Assembly: GCA_023512835.1 (NCBI GenBank)
Contig: CM042091.1
Span: forward strand, 38,702,107-38,766,106
Origin: Taxillus chinensis
Taxonomy: Eukaryota; Streptophyta; Magnoliopsida; Santalales; Loranthaceae
Reading direction: 5' to 3'
DNA length: 64,000 bases
Below, piece by piece: positions 11,861-21,850 of this stretch; the first letter of the stretch is position 1, and the number at the start of each line of letters is the position of its first letter. The notes beneath the pieces were generated by a model. It did no database searches. It saw nothing but the letters and a program-made list of their open reading frames with translations, and was not told where the DNA came from. A program made the position numbers and the translations under genes.

Positions 11861-14800
11861 TGACCTAAATAAATTGGTTTGATAGGTTTAGCAGCAAGTG
11901 CACTGGTCAAGTAATAAATTGAAGTATTTAAACTCCAGTTGTCGAACGCACAAGGAGGTAGCTAATGTTATCAAGCAGCAAGCACCAAGCTAGCAAATTT
12001 AATTTTTGTCTGAACTGCCCCGGATTTCCAACCCGAGGAAACTGGTTCGTGACTCCCCTTTACCCACCCGATGGGCAAGGGATAAATGTACAAAATCCAA
12101 CACATTCATAATAATCCACAATAAATAGCAAAAAGGTGAACCACTTATCTTTATTAAGTTCCAAAATCCATCACATCATCTCTAATTAGAGTTACAATAG
12201 TCTCAACATAACATTTGACAAAACACTCAAATAACAAAAGGAGTAAAGCCACAAGGAAGAAAGTCTTCCACCTTGGTGTTCCCACCTAACACCTGTAAGT
12301 CCCTGTGAAGAAAACAAACACAGTAGGAGGGGTGAGCAACCACAGCTCAGTAGGGATCATGTCTCCCCAACCCATCCCATGCTCCAAGCATCTACATGCC
12401 GTGTGTACAAGTGCAGTGTCGTGATACAATTATTTCAACCAATATAACGGTAAGCTATCAGCAAAAACAAATATTTCAAACAGCCACACAAGCTAACACA
12501 AGAGCAGTCTCGGGCTTCCACAGCCACCGGGTTTCCAAGAGCAGTCCCGGGCTTCCACAGCCACCGGGTTTCACAAAACAGTCCCGGGCTTCCACAGCCA
12601 CCGGGTTTCACAAAACAATCCCTGGCTTCCACAGCCACCGGGTTTCACAAATCACAGTACACATAACCACTCAGGCATAAAACCAAACACTTAGTAGGCA
12701 CACATTCACAAATGTACAAACCCAGCCACTCAGGCATAAAAACAAACACTTGGCATGCACACCTTTACCAACTCACAATTCTAGCCATACTGGCATATTA
12801 TCAAACACATACTGGACATATTCATACAAACATATTCACACAGGCATTTTATCGAACATTTAACATGCACTGCCCACCCAACGTTAGAATCACACCAAAA
12901 TGCCATTGAAGGCTAACATTCATATAGGAGATCACACCTATATGAATTTACATATAAGTATTATAGCATTAACGATAGAAGCGTTACAAAATATCCACAG
13001 GGCCTAACCCCAGAACAGACCAGGAAAGACAGAACCCCTACCATGAAAACGTCCTCCTGCTCTTGCTTCCACGCTAGACGTTGTCCAACCACGGGAATGA
13101 CAACGATAGCCACGAATCGAAGCTCTCTCTCTCAATCTCCCTCTCTCTTTCTCTCTACGATGGCCGCGGCGGCCGACGACAAAAACCCTAAACCTAAAAT
13201 AAAGAGAGCTCCTCTTTATATAGACCTCACTTATCAAAACGACGTAGTTTTGATAAATGAAATCCCATTATCAAAATGACGTAGTTTTGATAAATGAAAT
13301 CCCACCATCAAAACGACGTAGTTTTGATAAATGAAACACACCATCAAAACGACGTAGTTTTGATAAATGAAACACACCATCAAAATGACGTAGTTTTGAT
13401 AAATGAAACACACCATCAAAACGATGTAGTTTTGATAAATAAAACATGAACTAACCACTCCGCTTCCACACAGGACAAAATACCCATAATCCAAACATGG
13501 TCATTGTCACACGCAGCCTCTACACGCTCCCACTTGAGCTCATTACACTCTCTAACAACCAAGCCACGAAGACTCGTAGAAACACTCCCTTGAAGACTCG
13601 CTGGAAACGTGGCCTCGAAGATCTGTCTCGAAGATCTAACTTTCGACCCTCAAACCTTCGAACTTCGACCCTCGGTCTTTGACCCTACGACTCAAATCTT
13701 CGGGTCTTCTAACTTTCGACCCAAGCGTTCGCCCAGGGTATTGTTCATCTTCGTTCCATCTTGTTCTACCCAAAACACGGGTCATTACATGAACAATTGA
13801 TTTTTGTGTTTTAAATTAAAGTCTAAGTCTTAAGCATGCTAAATGCAAGAACTGTTGAGATTATAACGCAATTTGAAGATAGCAATGAATTAAAGGATCT
13901 AGTGTCACAATTTTACCACCCAATGCCTGATAATATTCTGGTTATGGTACTTGTTATTAAACCAATCAATTAATTCCATATTCATATTGATCATTACCCA
14001 CAATCTTACACTTGGTCCATGTTAAGAAAGGTTTAAAGTCTTTTATTCCATTTGGTCCATGAGAATAAAAGTTGGCAGAGGAAAATAACCAATCTAACAA
14101 CCGCAAACTTGGTCCATCATGCAATCATTAAACCTAGTTCACCAAAATCCACCCTAGACAAGGGTTGAGATAAACTAATCATGCATAAATTAGATTTAAC
14201 AGTCAAACAATAGTGAACTAAATATGAAATAAGGTATTCTCAAATTAAACAAGCACAATCCATAACCAAAAGTACTACAGAACATTAGGGGCTGCATTGC
14301 TCCCCTAGAACAAGAGTTTTATTCCATAATCATTCTCATAATTAGTTTAAATCTAGAAAAATACATGATTACAGTACCAGTAGAAAGAGAGAGAGGAATA
14401 GAGATGATTAACAGCTCCAACACTTCTCCTTCTCTGCCAGAAACCCGAGCCTTCCAACTCCAAAGCTGCTTCTATCTCTCCAAGAATCCGTTCTAGCCTC
14501 TGTCTGCATTTCAGCCTCTCAAAAATACGTTGCTGCCTCCAAGATCTCTCCTTTTATACGGCTGCAGGTCATGTATAAAGTGTGCCTTAGTGCCAGCTGT
14601 TGTCGCTACCAAAATGACGTAGTTTTGGTAAGTAATGACCATTCCTCCTTCAAATCTCAATAAAACTCAAACCAAGCGGAATTGGGACCAGGTTCTTTAG
14701 AGAAAAGTCATCAATATAAGAAAAATAAGCTTCCTGAGCAAAAATATCCTTGTCCGCGAGAATGCACGTGACAATGGCCATGTCACATGCACCTCAGAAT

Positions 14801-15150
14801 GAACTGAAATTCACTCAAAAGCTTCCTCTAATCATGTAGAAGGCCTTCATGCACTTAACTCCCTGCCCGCGACAATGGCCATTGTCATGTGCAGCTTGAT
14901 TTTGCCTTCTTTTGAGTCCATCTTCTTCCCAAAGCTTCTTCTTGAGTGTATAAGGTGATCTAGCAAATATGTGTGAAAAATAATCTCCCAAAAACCTGTC
15001 AAAACCACTCAAAAAGCACAACTATATCCAAACCAGTGTCTTCTTTTGGGTTAGGGCAAATGTATACAAATTATCATGCAAATAAGCCTCAGTCACACTC
15101 TAAAACACCCTAAAATTGGCCTAGAATAACGGCATAAATGCACGTTATCA
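11861..15150 (-). mobile_element. Solo Athila-type LTR with CTTAC target duplication
   Basis: A single LTR of the Athila family: in LTR orientation it begins TGATAACGTGCATTTATG and ends AGGTCA, as in the full element at 30159. CTTAC flanks it at 11856-11860 and 15151-15155. There is no internal domain, so it arose by LTR-LTR recombination. Net length is about 1511 bp after removing the nested LTR at 12016-13789. It splits SIRE RNase H. It contains an ACGT palindrome (14607-14630) and the sequence common to Athila LTRs around 14284-14320. Confidence 0.93.
12016..13789 (-). mobile_element. Solo Tekay-like LTR with TGAAC target duplication
   Basis: Flanked by TGAAC at 12011-12015 and 13790-13794, nested within the Athila-type solo LTR. 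The left end reads TGCCCCGG, lacking five bases of the family's TGTCACGCCCC start; the right end is intact (GGTCATTACA). It contains four units of a 34-35 bp minisatellite (about 12508-12650) and six 36-38 bp units each with an ACGT palindrome (13235-13440). The outer part of its U3 (about 13500-13770) is unlike G1, G2 or G3. Confidence 0.92.
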
Positions 15151-15155
15151 CTTAC

Positions 15156-15415
15156 TAACTATGGTTTCAACATGACATCTATTCCACTGTACTGTGACAG
15201 CACCAGTACAATTGCTATCAGCAACAATCCTGTTATACACCCAAAGACGAAGCACATTGAAGTCAGGTATCACTTCATCCAAGATCATGTTCTCAAAAAG
15301 CACATATCTCTCGAACATGTTGTTATGGATAATTAACTCACAGACATACTCACTAAGCCCCTACCTGATACAAGATTTTCTGAACTACTCCTCAAATTAG
15401 GTATGCTTGACCTAT
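15156..15415 (+). pseudogene. SIRE pol: RNase H, last part
   Basis: Continues the RNase H across the solo LTR. The conserved CDSTSTIAISNNPV, KTKHIEVRYHFIQDHV and a degraded TDILTKPLPD C-terminus are visible. These are the standard copia RNase H end motifs, with the third catalytic Asp in YCDST. A stop at about 15331 precedes the final LTDILTKPLP segment. The pol end is near 15405. Confidence 0.9.
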
Positions 15416-17000
15416 CTGCATAGTCTCTAATTTATCATTCCAACAATATTTCTTTCAGAACATGCATCGCATTTCATGATGAGCGTTAGACACTTACTTT
15501 ACTTAATGCTGATCATCTTTACTCATGTCATGCATTATGTTTCTGATTATTCTCTCATATTTTCATATGGGAGGATGCTTGTGTTTCCCGACTGAAGTCG
15601 CTTAAGCTAACATAATTAAAGATATATGAATAAAACCTCCTTAGGAATTCATGATTCGAATTTTCATCTCTCATTACATGTCAAATGCTTTTTCATATTT
15701 ATTGCAATATTAACATGCCTGGTTGAGGAAATGAAATGGGTTAGCTTGGAATGTCTAGTGGATAAAATCACAGTTGCAGTCTGATAAGCTTCTAAAGTGG
15801 AGTTTCCTCAAGGATAGGCAGCAATTTCTCAAGATCTAAATATTAAGCAGGAAATGTCAATCGAGAGGATCGCATGGTCTAAAGGGGAGAAAATGCTTTA
15901 TCTATTACCCAAGTAATACCCCCCTTATATGTCTCGTGACCTCGTTCCTGGCTGTCTATCTAAGGGGGAGTCTTTCTCGAGAGGATCGCATGATCTAAGG
16001 GGGAGCAAAAGCTTCATCTATTACTTCCGTAATAACCCCTGATATGTCTCGGATGCTCTACCCTATAACTCTCACTTCTAGATTTGACTAGACATGCATT
16101 GTTGAATTGGAATTATGGCATGATTGAATGTTTTTGGTTCTTCAACTGTGCATTTTTAATATAATACTCAATTGATTGCTATTGGCATGTGTTCTTTAAT
16201 CCATTCTCTCTCATGAATCTTAATTTGGGCAAATCATATAAATTTAATTCATCTTAGCTATGTTGTTCAGCATGACGGTTTCGCTATGTTGACCAACATG
16301 AACTTATGTGTTTCTTATCTGACATATGCCTTGATCTCAGTAGAAATGATTATTTACTCGTATGTATGTGTCTCTCGCATTCTTTTCTAATGCATAAGTT
16401 CTGATTTTTCATTAGTTCGGATTATGCTGATTTTTCCATATCTATTTATATCCGTACTAATCTCAACCTGTAAAGTTTTCTGTTCTTTTTAGTTTATCTT
16501 TATGAAGCTACAGGTTCACATTCACTTTGCATTTTCACCGATATATATCGTGTCTAAAGTCTCAGATTTGAAGTGTTGTGGTACTTCGTTTCTCTTTGAC
16601 TTCAAGATAGCAAAGGAATTTATTCTTCTCTTACAGCACCTGTTTCTACAGACTCGGTTTGTTTTTCATCCGGATACTCTTCTACAGATTATCTTTAGTC
16701 CGGATGATAGTCGATTCAATTCCTCCTGACTCTTAGAACTCTCAACTTGTGATAAACAAAGTATTATCTTACATCGCGTGTTTTTGAGGAGGAATAATGA
16801 TGGTCCATCAAATGCAAGTCTTGAGACAGGCAATTTTTCGGAAGAAGGCAAACGGCTGTCATAAATGCTAGGTTATGCTACCACCACGTCATCTCTTTAT
16901 TCGGAGGCGCGCACCTATCAAGGCTAATGACATCAGATTGTCAGGTGGTTCACTATTCACTTCACTTAAACCCTAGACCCTCCGGCATCCACTGACCTGC
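15416..17000 (+). other. SIRE region between pol and accessory gene, with polypurine tracts
   Basis: Non-coding, AT-rich. It holds three AAGGGGGAG-like tracts (about 15880, 15961 and 15995). Two of them lie in an imperfect direct repeat of about 75-80 bp (15861-15940 and 15977-16051), each with TCGAGAGGATCGCATG upstream and ATATGTCTCG downstream. Repeated polypurine tracts after pol are a recognised Sirevirus feature. The last part (16860-17000) reads like an upstream promoter region. Confidence 0.65.
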
Positions 17001-17009
17001 TATATAAAA
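17001..17009 (+). promoter_or_regulatory. Candidate TATA box for SIRE accessory gene
   Basis: TATATAAAA 106 bases before the accessory ATG at 17115, followed by a C/T-rich untranslated stretch, as in plant promoters. A CCACGTCA motif lies about 120 bp upstream. The assignment is inferred from position and sequence alone. Confidence 0.5.
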
Positions 17010-17114
17010 CCTATGCCTTCACACAAAGCGCGACTTATCACTCTCACATTTTACAGTCGCTCTTCCTTCTCTCAAAATCCTAAATTTCCTTGCCCTTCTC
17101 TACCTTAATCTCCA

Positions 17115-18293
17115 ATGGCACCCAAGACCTCTCTTTCCGGTGTTAATCCTAGCCATCTGGTCGATTGGAACGATGTTTCTAATCCTCCGGCATGGTTTCT
17201 AGAGCTTCGCCCACTCCTAGAAGCAAGCCACATTTTGAACCTGGTCTTCGATCCCGTCGATCTCCTTATCGACGATATTTCTGAGTTCTACTGGCGCATC
17301 CGATGCACCCCTAACTCCATCTGTTCCATCGTTTGGGGTGGATCCATCGTTATCACCCCAAACGTCCTCTACGCCGCTCTCAATCTCCCCCCTCTGGTCC
17401 TCATTAGCGGCCGGACCCAGAACAGATGGCAGCTTCCATGGGCTGCACTTTTAAAGGGAAGGAATACAAGGTTAAGTCTTTCTAGGGTCGCTACCGATGT
17501 ATGATGACAATAATGAGCCGGTGTCTTCTGGCTCACACAACAACCCTGGACTCCGTCCCGTACGACCTGCTACTAGCCATGTATGGAGTCTTTGAGGGTC
17601 TCCCGATGGATTGGAGGACTTTCTTGTTCCTGGCTGGGGGAATAACCCAAAGAATTAATCCTTTGGGCGGATTCTTAGCATCGTCTTCCGACACCTGCGT
17701 CCGTCCCATTTCAATGGACATGGTATCATCCCCTTTCCTCAAGCCTTCTACCTTCGCCATCTTATGCTTGATGGAAATCTGACTGCCCGCCAGCCCTCTG
17801 CTACTATCCACCTCCTCCCAGCTCCAGAACAACAGGGTAGTTCGGTTGGTGACCCATTCGATAGCTCTGCCCCTGAGGTCAGCTCTACCCACCGGTCCTC
17901 CCGGATTCGGTCCGTAGCTGCACCCTCCATCTCCCGAGGCTCCCAGCACAGTGTTTGTGCCGACCCATTCGAGGTTGCGGGACCGTCACAGCCAAGTTTA
18001 CCTTTGGTTGTTTCTCTAGCACCTTCTGCTACTAATGTCCCTGCCCCCGATTCTCACGCTGTTGCTACTGCTGTTGCTGCGGCAATGGCTGATGTCCCTA
18101 CGTCTCCTTCGGAAGCACCTTTGCCCCCGCTTCCTCAACCTTAAGATTACCTCGACCATCTCTCCGCCGACACCTTAACGGACCTATGGTATCGTTTCAG
18201 CCTCGCCTGCACAACCACCATCCCCGACAATGACCTACGGGTGTATTACACTCGTCATACCAAAACCCCAAAGGAAATAATCATTTGGAGCCT
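17115..18293 (+). pseudogene. SIRE accessory ('env-like') gene, N-terminal part
   Basis: Starts MAPKTSLSGVNP at 17115. The first 130 residues resemble the 'putative plant transposon protein' N-domain found in extra ORFs of plant retroelements: an aromatic-rich start (VDWNDVSNPPAWF) followed by FYWRIRCTPNS. Frame shifts near 17500 and before 17760 move it through three frames; the second stretch keeps YDLLLAMYGVFEGLPMDW. Then a Pro/Ser/Ala-rich linker runs to 18141, a TAA stop at 18142, and more in-frame sequence up to the G4 insertion at 18294. The frame resumes at 44569 after G4. Function unknown; such genes are called env-like by position, and I see no convincing signal peptide or membrane anchor here. 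Confidence 0.75.
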
Positions 18294-19626
18294 TATAATG
18301 ACCCATGTTTTGGGATGTGAGGAGCTAGTCCCAATTTTGCCTTTTTGGGTGGAAATTGTTGCGTTTTAGGGAATTTTATTTCCACACACTTTGGCTAAAT
18401 CATCTTGTATGTTGATGAGCAAGCAAGAGGCAAATTTTGAGCCCAATAAGGAGTGCACGTGAGAAAGGCTTTTCACGTGTAGTGAGATTTTTGCATGGGA
18501 GCCTTCCTGATGTTGTTCCAAGGCTTGTGGTAAAATTCTAGAACATTTGGAGGTGCCCATGAGAAAGGCCTTTCTCACGTGCAGCCTCCATTACCCTTGT
18601 TTTGTTGTTCTGATACTCTTTTGCTAAAGGACCATGGTGAAATTATAAGTGTTTTATCCTGTGTGGTTGCAAAAAGGGTTATAGTCTGTAATCAAAACTA
18701 CGCCGTTTTGGGTTTTGAGTTGTCTGTATAAAGAGGTGAGGGCTCCTTGTTCTAGTGTTAGGGTTCTTTTCAGCCACCGTAGCCGTCGTTGAGAGAGAGA
18801 GAGAGAGGGAGAGAGAGAGAGAGAGGAGGGTTCTGGCCATTGCTGCTGTGGTGTCTCTCGTGGGCGGACGACGTTCGGCGTGGGAGTAGGATCATTGCCA
18901 TGGTGATAAGTTTTCCTACAGGTAGGGGTTCTGTCTTTCCTGGCCTATCCTGGGGTTAAGCCCTGTGTAAAAGATTTATAGAGTCTATATTGTTGTTGCT
19001 ATAATATAGGTGGGACCTCCTATATGAATGTTGGCCTTCAATGGCGTCTTGTTGTGATTCTGGATAGTGCATGTTAAATGTTCGATAAAATGCCTGTGTG
19101 AATATGCCTGTGTGAATACGCCTAGGATGTGTTTGATAATATGCTGGTGTGGCTGGATCTGTGAGTTTGTGAATGTATGCATGCTAAGTGTTTGAATTTA
19201 TGCCTGTGTGACCACGCATGTTAAGTGTTTGATATTATGCCTGAATGGCCATGTTGTGCTGCATATTTGCTTTTGTACCCGGAGGCTGTGGAAGCCCGGG
19301 ACTGTTTATGTTAGCCTATGAGGCTGTGGAAACTATTGGCCTGAAGAGGCGGTTAAATCACTTGCGGTTAAACCATTGGCCTGAAGAGGCGGTTAAATCA
19401 CTTGCGGTTAAACATTGGCCTAAAGAGACGGTTAAATCACTTATGGTTAAACCATTGGCCTGAAGAGGCGGTTAAATCACTTGCGGTTAAACCATTGGCC
19501 TGAAGAGGCGGTTAAATCACTTGCGGTTAAACCATTGGCCTAAAGAGGCGGTTAAATCACTTGCGGTTAAACCATTGGCCTGAAGAGGCGGTTAAATCAC
19601 TTGCGGTTAAACCATTGGCCTGAAGA
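18294..19626 (+). repeat. G4 5' LTR, first part
   Basis: Begins TATAATGACCC (family consensus TGTAATGACCC). It has G-box hairpins (about 18453-18585), an AAAACTACGCCGTTTT palindrome variant near 18695, TATAAAGAGG (about 18727), a GA tract (18789-18826), and a 40-bp minisatellite ending at the G3 insertion. It resumes at 28216. Confidence 0.9.
19338..19626 (+). repeat. 40-bp minisatellite in G4 5' LTR
   Basis: About seven units of GGCCTGAAGAGGCGGTTAAA plus TCACTTGCGGTTAAACCATT. G3 inserted within a unit (GAAGA), and the array finishes at 28211-28270. The same array is in the G4 3' LTR at 43770-44040 with about seven units. Confidence 0.93.
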
Positions 19627-21467
19627 TGTCACGCCCCGGATTTCCAACCCGAGGAAACCGGCACGTGACTCCCCTTTTACCCACACGGAGGGCAAAGGGG
19701 TTAGGATACAAACCAAGAATATTACATTTCAAACATCCACAACACATTCAAGAAAGTAATGTTCATAAAAATAATCCAAACCAGTTTATTACAATGAAAT
19801 CCTTTCCAATCCCATCCCCACTGGGGTTACATCAATTCCAATAAAAATAACATAAATGGTAGACAGCAAAGTAAACAAGGTCTTCCACCTTGGTGTTCCC
19901 ACCTAACGCCTGTAGGTTCCCGTAAAGAAAACATGGTAGGAGGGGTGAGCATCCACGGCTCAAGTAGGGATCATGTCTCCCCAACCCATCCCATGCACCT
20001 AACATCTACATGCCTTGTGTACAAGTCGTGTGTCGTGATACAATTATTCCACCAGGACATAAGTACAGGCTATAAGCAGCAAATACAATCATACACAGGC
20101 TGGTACATAAACACTCCCAGGCTTCCACGACCACCGGGTTTCCAAGGACGATCCCGGGCTTCCACAGCCACCGGGTTTCAAGAACAGTCCCCGGGCTTCC
20201 ACAGCCACCGGGTTCCAAGAACAGCCCCGGGCTTCCACGACCACCGGGTTCCACAAAACAGTCCCGGGCTTCCACGACCACCGGGTTCCACAAAACAGTC
20301 CCGGGCTTCCACACCACCGGGTTCCACAAAACAGTCCCGGGCTTCCACACCACCGGGTTTCAAGCAAACACGCAAGACACATGGCCATACAGGCATAACA
20401 TCAAACACTTAGTATGCTTAGTCACACAGGAATAACATCAAACACTTAGCATGCATATATTCACAAGCTCATAAACCCAGCCACACAGATATAATCTCAC
20501 ACATAATATGCACAGCTTGACAGGCATAATTTCAAACACTTGGCGTGCGTGGCCTCACAGGCATTACCTCAAACACATAATATGCACAGCCTCACAGGCA
20601 TAATTTCAAACACTTGGCAGGCATATATACATATATCCAAACAACACGCCATTGAAGGCCAACATTCATATAGGAGATCACACCTATATGAATTTACATA
20701 TAGATAATATAATAACAAGAACGATATCCAATGACTTATTCACCACAGGGCCTAACCCCGGATTAGGTACAAGAAGACAGAACCCCTACCTTAAAGAAGA
20801 TCCTCCTTGCTCCCGTGTTAGATGCCGTCCTCCCCACGCAAGATGCTCCGGCAGCAACCAGTAGTTCTCCCCCTTTCCCTCTCTCTAGCTCTCTCTCTCT
20901 CCACGACGGCTGCAGTGGCTGAAAAACCCCTAACCCTAGAACAAGGAGTCTCCTCATCCTTATATAGGCCTCCCACTATCAAAACGACGTAGTTTTGATT
21001 AAGTGAAACCCAGGATCAAAACGACGTAGTTTTGATCACACAAGTTAGCACCTTTCCGCACCCATATGGGCCAAAATACTCAGAATTTCAACATGGTCCT
21101 TTGGAGAAAGTTCCTTAGAATGTCAAAACCAAGGGAACCATGCAAAAATATGCCTGCACGCCAATTTGCACGTGAATTCCCCAATTCACATGCAACTCCA
21201 TATGCACTCCAAATGCTCTCAAACTTCACCCCTAGCCTCCTTGCATCATTTAGAAGGCAACCACACTTGCACGTGAATTGGACCCATATCACGTGCACCT
21301 CACATACATGCCCATTTGGCCTGAAACTTCTGTGGTAGATAGAGGACATCATTCTAAGCATCTTTCCTTTTGCACGTGAATTCATTGGAGTCCATTTACT
21401 AGGTCAAAATCTAGAAAAACTCTACTCAGGAGGCAAAACTGACTAACTCAAGGTACAGGCCCTTACA
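19627..21467 (-). repeat. G3 3' LTR
   Basis: 1841 bp, TGTCACGCCCC to GGCCCTTACA. It contains seven to eight units of a 32-36 bp minisatellite of CCCGGGCTTCCACAGCCACC type (20116-20362), two ACGT palindromes (about 20978-21036), TATATAAGGATG (near 20958), and G-box motifs (about 21150-21380). Confidence 0.94.
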
Positions 21468-21483
21468 TCCTCTCCCCCTTAAG
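21468..21483 (-). other. G3 polypurine tract
   Basis: The minus strand reads CTTAAGGGGGAGAGGA immediately before the 3' LTR start (TGTAAGGGCC). It primes plus-strand DNA synthesis. The same tract precedes the G4 3' LTR at 29470-29482. Confidence 0.93.
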
Positions 21484-21773
21484 ACTTTTCATCCTCGAAA
21501 AGAAATGACATACGAGGAAAACAAACACAAACTACCCATTTGCCACACGACGAGCCACAACACCCAAATGGGTCATACACCACACATTGTACACAATAGC
21601 ATATAACATAGTGCCACCACAGTCATTAACCACATGCATCACAATCTATGGAAACACAGCCACATGTCACAAATACCCATCACAAGCACATTTCATTAAC
21701 ACATTCAATATAAATAAAAGTCAAAAGTCGAAAGGAAATACAAATACACCAGCCAACAGCCACCCCTCCACCC

Positions 21774-21850
21774 TTAAGATTGTTCGTCCTCGAACAACTC
21801 TGGGGGTTGCTCACGCATCATGGATTCGCGTTTCCATATTTCCTCCATAG
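21774..21850 (-). pseudogene. G3 pol C-terminal remnant
   Basis: The minus-strand frame ends ERESMMREQPPELFEDEQS followed by a stop. It matches the last residues of pol in G4 (SLMREQHPELFEDEHS at about 29150-29196). This WERE...MR...PELF pattern is the chromo-type C-terminal motif of Tekay/Del elements. Upstream sequence quickly loses similarity to pol. Confidence 0.75.

Noticed and set aside
12435..12638. Frames with repeated CGSPGLF-type peptides (also at 20006-20408 and 26799-27145)
   Set aside because: They are chance translations of the LTR minisatellites in several frames on both strands, not genes.
17533..17949. 138-residue minus-strand frame
   Set aside because: Antisense shadow of the SIRE accessory gene, with no domain or conserved context of its own.
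19338..19626. 40-bp repeats resembling a CRISPR array
   Set aside because: The whole 40-bp unit repeats without variable spacers, and it lies inside a plant LTR; it is a minisatellite.
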